The notes beneath the pieces are model-generated. The model worked only from the letters and a program-made list of their open reading frames with translations. It was not told the DNA's origin and searched no databases. A stretch of DNA of 64,000 nucleotides from Azospirillum ramasamyi (lineage in GTDB: Bacteria; Pseudomonadota; Alphaproteobacteria; Azospirillales; Azospirillaceae), in NCBI RefSeq assembly GCF_003233655.1, contig NZ_CP029829.1, forward strand, positions 277,001-341,000. The letters run 5' to 3'. The translations under genes and the position numbers were made by a program. This document shows, piece after piece, positions 28,323 through 35,299 of the stretch (position 1 is its first letter; every line of letters begins with the position of its first letter).

Positions 28323-29759
28323 TCAGAACTGGAAGTAAATGAAGGCATGGTTGGCGAAGCTGCCGAACAGCAGCATCACCAGGATCAAGGCGGAGCAGAC
28401 CATCGACCGCGCCACCACGTTGGTACCGGCATAGCGTTGGCCCGCGCCGCGTTCGGTCAGCGCATCGACCATCAGCACGATCAGCCCGGCGACGGCGACG
28501 CGCAGCAGCGAGCTGGCCTGCAGGTTGCCCTGCTGCAGCCCGAAATCGCCGTGGGCGATGATTCCCAGGATGGTCCATACCGTCTGCAGGCTGTCGGCGC
28601 GGAAGGGCAGCCAGGTCAGTGTCACCACGATGAAGACCACCCCGATCATCACCAGACGGCCGGCGGCCAGCATCGGGCCGCTGAGACGCACCGGGCTGAG
28701 GGCGGCCAGGCGGCGCAAGCCGTCCTCCACCAGCATCAGCCCGCCATGCAGCGCCCCCCACAGGACAAAGGTCCAGTTGGCGCCATGCCACAGGCCGGAG
28801 ATCAGCATGGTGATGACGACGTTGCGGATGCGCAGCCAGCGCGTCCGGCTGCCGCCCATCGGCACATAGACGTAGTCGCGGAACCAGGTGGACAGCGAGA
28901 TGTGCCAGCGCCGCCAGAAATCGCTCATGCCGGTGGCGAAGTAGGGGCGGGCGAAATTCTGGCACATGGTGTAGCCGAAGATCTGGGCCAGCCCGATGGC
29001 GATCAGCGAATAGCCGGCGAAGTCGCCGTAGATCTGCAATGAGAAGCAGAACAGGCCGATCACATGCTGGAGCGCGTTGAAGAACTCCGGCTGGTTGAAG
29101 CGGGCGTCGACCACCACCGCGGCGTTGTCGGCCAGCCCGATCTTCAGGAAATAGCCCCAGATCACCTTTTCCAGCCCGGCGAAGCGCTGCTCGAACGGGA
29201 TGTCGCGCGGGCCTTGCTGGATTTGCGGCAGCAGGTCGCGCGCCCGCACGATCGGGCCGGCCACCAGCTGCGGGAAGAAGGCGACGAAGGTGGCGTAGCG
29301 CATCAGCGACCGTTCCGGCTGCTTCACCTCGCCGGTGTAGAGGTCGATGCCGTAGCTGAGATTCTGGAAGGTGTAGAAGGAGATGCCGACCGGAAGCAGG
29401 ATATCCAGGGTCCGCCGTCCGACGTCGATGCCGAGGGAGGCGAGGGCGATCTCCGCGCTGTCGGCGAAGAAGTTGTAGTATTTGAAGAAGAACAGCATCC
29501 CCAGGTTGGTGCCGATGCTGAGGAACAGGTACAGCTTCCTGGTCTGCCGGTCGGATGCGTCGGCAATCTTCAAACCGCAGTAGAAATCGATGAAGGTGCT
29601 GAGCGCCAGCAATGCGCAGAACCGGTAGTCCCAGTAACCGTAGAAGACATAGCTGGCGACGAGCAGGAAGGGCGTGAAGGCGCGCGTGCGCGCCAGCGCC
29701 ATGAATCCTGCGCTGAACACGGTGATGAACAGCAGGAAGTTCAGGCTGGTGAAGCTCAT
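28323..29759 (-). CDS. MBOAT family O-acyltransferase (AlgI/PatA-like)
   Basis: This 478-residue polytopic inner-membrane protein carries the MBOAT signature SDFWRRWHISLSTWFRDYVY. The invariant active-site His is in LISGLWHGANWTFVLWG. It should carry acetyl groups across the membrane for transfer to an extracytoplasmic glycan by the adjacent SGNH protein. The family includes AlgI (alginate), PatA (peptidoglycan) and DltB. Of two adjacent ATG codons, 29759 has the better spacing from a GGGGG ribosome site. Nearby mrcA and the amidase make peptidoglycan one possible target, but an exopolysaccharide is equally possible. Confidence 0.9.
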   Translation of the reverse strand: MSFTSLNFLLFITVFSAGFMALARTRAFTPFLLVASYVFYGYWDYRFCALLALSTFIDFYCGLKIADASDRQTRKLYLFLSIGTNLGMLFFFKYYNFFADSAEIALASLGIDVGRRTLDILLPVGISFYTFQNLSYGIDLYTGEVKQPERSLMRYATFVAFFPQLVAGPIVRARDLLPQIQQGPRDIPFEQRFAGLEKVIWGYFLKIGLADNAAVVVDARFNQPEFFNALQHVIGLFCFSLQIYGDFAGYSLIAIGLAQIFGYTMCQNFARPYFATGMSDFWRRWHISLSTWFRDYVYVPMGGSRTRWLRIRNVVITMLISGLWHGANWTFVLWGALHGGLMLVEDGLRRLAALSPVRLSGPMLAAGRLVMIGVVFIVVTLTWLPFRADSLQTVWTILGIIAHGDFGLQQGNLQASSLLRVAVAGLIVLMVDALTERGAGQRYAGTNVVARSMVCSALILVMLLFGSFANHAFIYFQF

Positions 29760-30105
29760 CATGCCCCCGGCAGAGATGCTCGCGCGTCCGCGCAACCGCG
29801 CAAGAAAGGCGAAGTTCGGAGGCGAAGATAACCACGATTTCGGAGGTTTCCCGCTGCCGCGGTAGGGTTGTCCCCCCGGATATGGGGCGTACTCTGAAAT
29901 GAGCCGGGCCGATGATTCCAAACGGTTAAACCCGCCAAGCCGGGACTGTGCCGTACACGAAAGTGGCAAGCCCCGGCCGGCTGCGGCGCACGGTCGGGCG
30001 TGAACCCGGCCGCTTCCGGTCATTAAGGGGGTGCAAGCGGGGGAGCGAGCCGCTACATATGCAGCCGACAAACCCTTCAACTCTGGCTGACGAGGAGGCA
30101 CCGCC
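29760..30105. other. Divergent intergenic region between MBOAT gene and prfB
   Basis: These 346 bases must contain the promoters of both divergent genes. No tRNA, clear -35/-10 pair or strong repeat was recognised. The last 15 bases hold the GAGGAGG ribosome site of prfB. No convincing small gene was seen. Confidence 0.4.
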
Positions 30106-31237
30106 ATGCGGGCCGAGATCGAAGCGGCCGCCGGCGAGATCAGAGAATCGCTGGCGCTGCTGAGGAGGCATCTTTGACTGGGACAACGCACTGCGACGTC
30201 TCGACGAACTGAACAACCTCGCCGAGGATCCCAAGCTTTGGGACGATCCTTCGCGGGCCCAGACCATCATGCGCGAGCGCACCCAGCTGGACGCCTCCGT
30301 GTCCGGTTACCGCGCGCTGGAGCGCGACCTGTCCGACAGCCTGGAGCTGATCGAGATGGGCGAGGCGGAGGGTGACGCCACCGTCGTCGCCGATGCCGAG
30401 GCCCAGCTCTACAGCCTGCGCGACCGCGCCAACAAGCTGCAGATCGAAAGCCTGCTGTCGGGCGAGGCCGATGCCAATGACTGCTTCGTCGAGGTGAATG
30501 CCGGCGCCGGCGGCACGGAGGCCCAGGACTGGGCGCTGATGCTGATGCGCATGTACACCCGCTGGGCGGAGCAGCACGGCTACAAGGCCGAATGGCTGGA
30601 CGAGACGCCGGGCGAAGAGGCCGGGATCAAGTCCGCCACCGTGCAGATCAAGGGCCACAACGCCTATGGCTGGCTGAAGACCGAGGCGGGCGTGCATCGG
30701 CTGGTGCGCATCAGCCCGTTCGACAGCCAGGCGCGGCGCCAGACCAGCTTCGCCGCCGTTTCGGTGTCTCCGGTGATCGACGACAAGATCGACATCGAGA
30801 TCAACGAAAAGGACTGCCGCATCGACACCTACCGCGCGTCGGGCGCCGGCGGCCAGCACATCAACAAGACCGACTCGGCGGTGCGCATCACGCACATCCC
30901 GACGAACATCGTGGTGAGCTGCCAGCAGGAGCGGTCGCAGCACAAGAACCGCGCCAAGGCGTGGGACATGCTGCGTGCCCGCCTGTACGAGCGGGAGCTG
31001 AAAATCCGCGAGGATGCCGCGGCCGCGCTGGAGGCGACCAAGACCGACATCGGCTGGGGTCACCAGATCCGTTCCTATGTCCTGCACCCCTACCAGATGG
31101 TGAAGGATCTGCGGACCGACGTGGAAACCTCGCAGAGCCAGGCCGTGCTGGACGGTGCGCTCGATCCCTTCCTGGAGGCGGCATTGGCCTCCCGGATCAA
31201 GGGGCAGAGCGACGACGCCCACGCCGCCGGCGGCTGA
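30106..31237 (+). CDS. prfB: Peptide chain release factor 2, programmed +1 frameshift
   Basis: RF2 reads UAA and UGA stops and triggers peptide release. Translation starts at ATG 30106 behind GAGGAGG. After 23 codons it reaches CTT TGA C (30172-30178), preceded by an internal AGGAGG at 30163-30168. This is the classical RF2 frameshift site. The ribosome slips +1 from CTT onto GAC and continues to 31237, giving 376 residues in total. After the slip the protein starts [19 protein letters not shown]. It contains the SPF stop-recognition tripeptide (RISPFDSQ) and the catalytic GGQ ([15 protein letters not shown]). Low RF2 raises slippage, so the gene autoregulates. Confidence 0.96.
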
Positions 31238-31253
31238 CGGGTCGGAAGATGGG

Positions 31254-31282
31254 AAAGGGCGGTCGCTTGCGGCCGCCCTTTT
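31254..31282 (+). terminator. Terminator after prfB
   Basis: AAAGGGCGG (31254-31262) and CCGCCCTTT (31273-31281) form perfect 9-base arms with a T-run following. It lies 16 bases after the prfB stop. Confidence 0.8.
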
Positions 31283-31379
31283 CGATTCGGCGCCTTTTCG
31301 GAAGCGCCGGTCCGGAATGGAAGGCTGGGCTCGGCTGTTTCAACACGCAGCCACTCCAACGATCAGGAGCAACCGATCC

Positions 31380-31706
31380 ATGAACAGACGTCTTCTCCCC
31401 GCCCTGAGCGGCGCCATGCTGTGCGGCACCCTGCTGCTGGCGAGCCCGGCCTTTGCCGCCTGCGAAACGGACAATCTGCCGGACGAGATGCGCCGGGCCT
31501 ATATTTCCGGCGCGCAGGAGGCTTTGAACGAGCACGGGTTCAACGCCGGAACGGTGGACGGCCAGATGGGACCGCGCACCCGCTCCGCGATTCGCGCCTA
31601 TCAGCGCGCGGCGAAGCTGCCGGTGGACGGCTGCGCCACACAGGGGCTGCTCGACCATCTGAACTTCAGCCAGCCGAAGGTCTACGGCCCGAACAGGCCC
31701 CGCTGA
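31380..31706 (+). CDS. Exported peptidoglycan-binding-domain protein
   Basis: The 108-residue product has a Sec signal peptide (LLPALSGAMLCGTLLLASPAFA) followed by a single PG_binding_1 domain. The recognisable core is ISGAQEALNEHGFNAGTVDG followed by QMGPRTRSAIRAYQRAAKLPVDG. Such domains bind peptidoglycan in the periplasm. No catalytic domain is attached. Two cysteines in the mature chain (ACETDN and DGCATQ) could pair. The ATG at 31380 has AGGAG 12 bases upstream. Confidence 0.85.
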   Translation: MNRRLLPALSGAMLCGTLLLASPAFAACETDNLPDEMRRAYISGAQEALNEHGFNAGTVDGQMGPRTRSAIRAYQRAAKLPVDGCATQGLLDHLNFSQPKVYGPNRPR

Positions 31707-31708
31707 CC

Positions 31709-31945
31709 TCAGGCCAGCATGTCGAGCAGTCGCCGGCTGTTCTCCTGCGTCGCCTGCAGGCTCTTGGCATTGGCGGCGAAATCCACCCGGGCGGCGGTCA
31801 GGTCGAGGACCACCGCCGGGTCGAGGTTGCCCGCGGCGATCTCCGCCGACGCCGCTTCGGTGCGGGCCTGGGCATTCTGCAGGCCGTCGAGCGCGCCGGC
31901 CTGCGGCCGGAACGGCGTGGCGGAACTGGCCGGTCCGATATCCAT
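31709..31945 (-). CDS. Small protein resembling the C-terminus of flagellar rod/hook proteins
   Basis: The 78-residue product ends in LDLTAARVDFAANAKSLQATQENSRRLLDMLA. This resembles the C-terminal heptad helix of FlgC/FlgE/FlgG-type axial proteins (the NxxExxxANxK pattern). Such short proteins are common orphan genes in Azospirillum-like genomes, and some are annotated as flagellar. No other flagellar gene is in the window, so a flagellar role is only a guess. It converges with the peptidoglycan-binding gene, with only two bases between the stops. Confidence 0.55.
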   Translation of the reverse strand: MDIGPASSATPFRPQAGALDGLQNAQARTEAASAEIAAGNLDPAVVLDLTAARVDFAANAKSLQATQENSRRLLDMLA

Positions 31946-32033
31946 GGCAGGCTGTCCAACTGGTTGAACGGGCAGGATAGCGGCATGGGGGTTTAGGGTT
32001 GGTGAATGGCAGGGGGCAGCCGCGGAAGCGGAA

Positions 32034-32822
32034 TCACCCCTCCGCCAGCCAGTCCGCCAGGCGCCCGAGAAAAGCCGCCGCCTCGGCCGGATCGCGCAGG
32101 CTCCAGGCCGCCGCCGTCTCCGCCGGAGCGTCCATCACCCGGATGCCGATCCCACGCCCCGACAGCGCGCGGAAGGCGTCCTCGTCGGTCTCGTCGTCGC
32201 CGAGATAGATCGGCACGGTGCCGTCCCCCTCCAGCCCCAGCGTCTCCAGCAGGGCAAGGACGGCGCGGCCCTTGTCCCAGGGAAGGTTGGGGCGAAGCTC
32301 GAACAACTCCTTGCCGCCGGTCACGCGCAGCCGGGCTTGAGCCTGCGCCACCGCGCGCACGGCGTCCGCCACCATGGGCTTTTCGGGCGGAGCGACCTGA
32401 CGGGTGTGGATGGCGATGGCGAAGCGCTTGCGCTCCACCAGCGCACCGGCGATCCCGTCCAGGCGGTCGTGCAGACTCCGTTCGGCGTCGTCGAGGTCGG
32501 GGACATATTCGACACCAACCTGCCGGCGCAGAGCCGGCCCGCGCAGGTCGAAACCATGGCTGCCCGCATAGACCAGATCGTCCAGCGCCACCATCGCCGC
32601 CAGATCGTCGAGGTCGCGGCCGCTGACGAAGGCGACCGGGCAAAGGGCCGACAGCCGCCGCACCACCGCGCGCGCCTCCTCCGGCATCACCGCCAGTTCC
32701 GGCCGCGGCGCGATGGCGGCGAGCGTGCCGTCATAGTCGAGGAACAGGGCAGGGGTGCGGTCGGCGATGGCCGCGGTGAAGGCGTCGAATTCCGACAATG
32801 CGGAGGGGGGGAAGTGGGTCAA
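32034..32822 (-). CDS. otsB: Trehalose-6-phosphate phosphatase
   Basis: OtsB removes phosphate from trehalose 6-phosphate, the last step of trehalose synthesis, used against osmotic stress. The 262-residue HAD-family protein shows motif I LFLDYDGTLAAI, the conserved FVSGRDLDDL segment, GSHGFDLRGP, the Lys region NLPWDKGRAV and motif IV YLGDDETDEDAF. No ATG fits. A TTG at 32822 with GAGG upstream gives the family length. The partner otsA is not adjacent within the window, so synthesis of the substrate must be encoded elsewhere. Confidence 0.88.
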   Translation of the reverse strand: MTHFPPSALSEFDAFTAAIADRTPALFLDYDGTLAAIAPRPELAVMPEEARAVVRRLSALCPVAFVSGRDLDDLAAMVALDDLVYAGSHGFDLRGPALRRQVGVEYVPDLDDAERSLHDRLDGIAGALVERKRFAIAIHTRQVAPPEKPMVADAVRAVAQAQARLRVTGGKELFELRPNLPWDKGRAVLALLETLGLEGDGTVPIYLGDDETDEDAFRALSGRGIGIRVMDAPAETAAAWSLRDPAEAAAFLGRLADWLAEG

Positions 32823-33569
32823 GGAAAAACCTCGCGCCGCTGCTTGAGGGATGCGGCGGCTGACCGGGGCCGGCGCGCCACTGGAGTGGTAACGGCCGGG
32901 ACAGGCGGGCGGCTTGCGCTCCGGCAAAAAGGATCGGCTGAGCGTTGCCGATCTGCAACAGATCCCCCTAAAAGCTTCGGCCCCGAACAGGGGCCGGCTT
33001 TGGGGGTTGCGGTGCCCCCGGGTTCTGATAGTGTTGCAGTGCAGCAAGCGATTGCTGCTTCGCCCTTCTTGGGCGTTTCCTCCCTAAACTCAAGGCCGCT
33101 GTGTTCAGCGGCCTTTTTCTTGCCAGAAAGTTCCCTGGGAAGGCAACCCCTTACAAAAGTCATAGCGCCGTGTTTTTCTTGGGAAATCTACCGGGGAGTG
33201 ACGGGGGCATGGACGCTTTCGACGCTTGGGGGGAAGGCCGGCATCCTGCCACGGCATCGGGCAGGTGATCGCCAGGCTCCAGAAAACCATTTGAATACAA
33301 TGAATTACAGGATTCAGCACCCGTGCATGCGATGATGGGCACGCCGGCGTCCAATGGCGCGCCGGCTTGGGAGAGCGGTCGAGGCGGCGCCTCAGGAGAT
33401 TGCCGGGCCTGAGAAATTTTCCTGCATTTTTTTGCCGGCTGCCGACTTTGCTGCGGTCCGGGGGGTGAAAAACCGCCGCAGGCGCACGGAAGCACTGCAC
33501 CGGCGTCGCGAACTGTCGTATAGATTTCAACGACACGCCTATCCGCCGCAATCCACAGGAGCCGTTCCC
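32823..33569. other. Long intergenic region holding a candidate small RNA
   Basis: This 747-base region between otsB (reverse) and a 20-codon gene (forward) has no larger reading frame with convincing codon use. It contains a forward-strand candidate sRNA with its own terminator (33038-33118) and, near 33519, a TATAGA that could be the -10 box of the downstream micro-gene. The stretch 33125-33500 shows nothing recognisable apart from short T-runs (TTTTTTT near 33430). Confidence 0.6.
33038..33118 (+). ncRNA. Candidate trans-acting small RNA with exposed anti-Shine-Dalgarno motif
   Basis: Three hairpins follow one another. The first is GCAGCAA-GCGA-TTGCTGC (33041-33058), the second CGCCC-TTCTT-GGGCG (33061-33075). 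The third is a terminator with perfect 10-base arms, AAGGCCGCTG and CAGCGGCCTT, followed by TTT (33092-33118). Between hairpins two and three a 16-base unpaired stretch contains TTCCTCCC, complementary to ribosome-binding sites. A possible promoter is TTGCGG (33007) with TAGTGT (33029), 16 bases apart. The layout resembles alphaproteobacterial CCUCC-loop sRNAs (MmgR and 'cuckoo' types). Family membership is not proven. Confidence 0.65.
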
Positions 33570-33632
33570 ATGGACATCGCCATCATGGTCCTCGCCGTCG
33601 CCTTCTTCTTCTGGCAGACCATCTCCGACTGA
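33570..33632 (+). CDS. 20-residue single-span membrane micro-protein
   Basis: A 20-codon frame encodes MDIAIMVLAVAFFFWQTISD, a hydrophobic helix with an Asp at each end. It has an ideal ribosome site (CAGGAG, 7-8 bases before the ATG). Every non-Met, non-Trp codon ends in C or G, matching the codon bias of real genes here. A possible -10 box (TATAGA at 33519) lies upstream, and a Rho-independent terminator lies 55 bases downstream, so this looks like a stand-alone transcription unit. The function is unknown. Short hydrophobic proteins often modulate a larger membrane complex. Confidence 0.6.
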   Translation: MDIAIMVLAVAFFFWQTISD

Positions 33633-33686
33633 GTCGGCTTCGACGCGGCCGGCTTTGCCGCGCGGCAAGCGAGAAGTCGCCAATCG

Positions 33687-33717
33687 AAAAAGGGCGGTCC
33701 CGGTGGGCCGCCTTTTT
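33687..33717 (+). terminator. Terminator after the 20-codon gene
   Basis: AAAAAGGGCGG and CCGCCTTTTT form a hairpin with a single bulged G and end in a five-T run. It is the only likely 3' end for the micro-protein transcript. Confidence 0.75.
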
Positions 33718-33758
33718 CCATGTGGCTCAGATGAAAATGCTCGAACCAGACCGCCGTC

Positions 33759-34082
33759 TCAGTCGGCGGCGATGGGCGGCTCCAGCCGGGAATGGGCCGA
33801 GGCGATCAGTTGCAGCGTCTCCATGATCGAGCCGATGGCCTCATGCAGATCGGCCTGCTCGTCGCCGGGCAGCGTGGCAAGCACCGCCTCCAACTCCACC
33901 GCCGCATCCTGCAGGCTGGCGCAGGCATGTTCCAGGTGGCGGCCGGTGCCCTGGCCGACGCCGGAGTCATTTGCAAAATGCAAACGCGCCGCCGGTTTTC
34001 CGGCCCGCGTCGCGTTTCGGTTTGCAAAATGCAAATGGACGCCGTTCCCCGTGGCCCGCGTCCCCAATTTCTTCCGCATCAT
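33759..34082 (-). CDS. Hypothetical small helical protein
   Basis: From the ATG at 34082 (GGGA eight bases upstream) the product has 107 residues. Its second half is amphipathic helical (HLEHACASLQDAAVELEAVL ... LHEAIGSIMETLQLIASAHS). The first half is basic and contains the hexapeptide LHFAN twice, encoded by two identical palindromes 51 bases apart. The codon use of the first half is less biased than that of the second. The true start may therefore lie further in, with the palindromes in the promoter, but no good start codon was found there. The family was not recognised. Confidence 0.5.
   Translation of the reverse strand: MMRKKLGTRATGNGVHLHFANRNATRAGKPAARLHFANDSGVGQGTGRHLEHACASLQDAAVELEAVLATLPGDEQADLHEAIGSIMETLQLIASAHSRLEPPIAAD
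33970..34035. promoter_or_regulatory. Two identical TTTGCA-AAA-TGCAAA palindromes 51 bases apart
   Basis: The 15-base sequence TTTGCAAAATGCAAA occurs at 33970-33984 and again at 34021-34035. It is a perfect dyad with 6-base arms, standing out as AT-rich sequence in GC-rich DNA. Sites containing TTTGCAAA are bound by short-chain acyl-CoA regulators of the ScfR/RamB type. That is one candidate, but no such regulator is in the window. They lie inside or just upstream of the reverse-strand small gene. Confidence 0.45.
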
Positions 34083-34176
34083 GGGCATATTCCCGTTCGG
34101 TCTGAACGGAGAATGCGCAAGTCCCGTGCCACTCTGTGACCGTTGGTTGCGGACACCCTCGCAAAAATAGTGAGGC

Positions 34177-35088
34177 TTATTCCGGCCACAGGCGGGCTGC
34201 GCCGCGCATCCCGCTTTCCCCGCCATGGCGGGCGACGGCGATCCGTGTCCGCGGCGCGGCCGCCAGTGCCCAGGCTCCCCAGCGCCGCGTCACCGATTCG
34301 CACAGTCCGGGCAAGGCGGACAGGCCGCCGCCGACCACAACCATGTCGGGGTCCAGCAGGTTCAGCACCGGGGCCAGCGCGCGGGCCAGCGCATCGGCAT
34401 GGCGCGACAGCGTCGCGGCTGCGGCCGGATCGCCCGCCAGGGCGCGGGCGGCGATCTCCCGCGGGTCCGCCGCATCGCCGGTGCCGCCGGTGCCGCCGTC
34501 CACGGTCAGATGCCGGTGCAGGCGCGACAGCCCGGCGCCGCACAGCACGGTTTCAAGGCAGCCGGTCTTGCCGCAGCCGCAGGGCACCGGCGGGCCGTCG
34601 GCCTCCTCGCGCCAGGGCAGCGGGGCATGGCCCCATTCGCCGGCAAGCCCGTTGGCCCCCGGCAGGATGCGCCCGTCCACCACGATGCCGCCGCCGACGC
34701 CGGTGCCCAGGATGATCCCGAACACCACCGCCGACCCTACCGCGGCGCCGTCCGTCGCCTCCGACAGGGTGAAGCAGTTGGCGTCGTTGGCGATCCGCAC
34801 GGCCCGGCCGATCCGCCGCGTCAGGTCTTCGGCGAAGGGGCGGCCGGCGAGCCAGGGCAGGTTCACGGCGCGCACGCGGCCGGCGGCGGGATCGACGATG
34901 CCGGGCAGGCTGATGCCGATGCCGCCGCTGCCTTGCGGGTCGAGCGCCGCCACCGTCTCCGCCAGGGCGTTCAGCGTGGCGTCGTAATCGCGGGGGGTGG
35001 GCCGGCGGTGGCGGGCCAGTTCCGTCCCGTCGCCGCCGAGCGCCACGGCCGCGATCTTGGTGCCGCCCAGATCGATTCCGACTCGCAT
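34177..35088 (-). CDS. ROK-family sugar kinase
   Basis: The 303-residue protein has the ROK kinase layout. The phosphate-1 loop is GIDLGGTKI at residues 4-12, the catalytic Asp lies in IANDANCF, and ILGTGVGGGIVVDG follows. The zinc motif of the ROK signature is GEWGHAPL...CGCGKTGCLE. It has no N-terminal helix-turn-helix, so it is an enzyme and not a NagC/XylR-type repressor. Fructose, glucose or N-acetylglucosamine are the usual substrates, and the sequence does not allow a choice. It stands alone here. Confidence 0.9.
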   Translation of the reverse strand: MRVGIDLGGTKIAAVALGGDGTELARHRRPTPRDYDATLNALAETVAALDPQGSGGIGISLPGIVDPAAGRVRAVNLPWLAGRPFAEDLTRRIGRAVRIANDANCFTLSEATDGAAVGSAVVFGIILGTGVGGGIVVDGRILPGANGLAGEWGHAPLPWREEADGPPVPCGCGKTGCLETVLCGAGLSRLHRHLTVDGGTGGTGDAADPREIAARALAGDPAAAATLSRHADALARALAPVLNLLDPDMVVVGGGLSALPGLCESVTRRWGAWALAAAPRTRIAVARHGGESGMRGAARLWPE

Positions 35089-35299
35089 GCCTGTCGCCGT
35101 CCAGATGGGGTTCAGCCGAGGATTTCGGGGGCAACCCTATACCGCTCCCCCGTCCGGCGGACCAGCGGCGCGTTCATGCCGGAAGGGTCAGTCCGCCCTC
35201 CCCGGAAGAGAGGGGGCTACCGCCCTTTGCACTGTCGGGCCTTGGGAGTCGCATCACTAGAGTCACACCAGCGCTTCCTTCACTGATCGGCGTTTCGAG

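Noticed and set aside
30269..31237. prfB as a shorter gene starting at an internal ATG
   Set aside because: The upstream 23-codon segment, the AGGAGG and the CTTTGAC site match the RF2 recoding signal, so the gene starts at 30106.
33125..33500. Further small RNA or gene downstream of the candidate sRNA
   Set aside because: No terminator, ribosome site or biased frame was found in this stretch.
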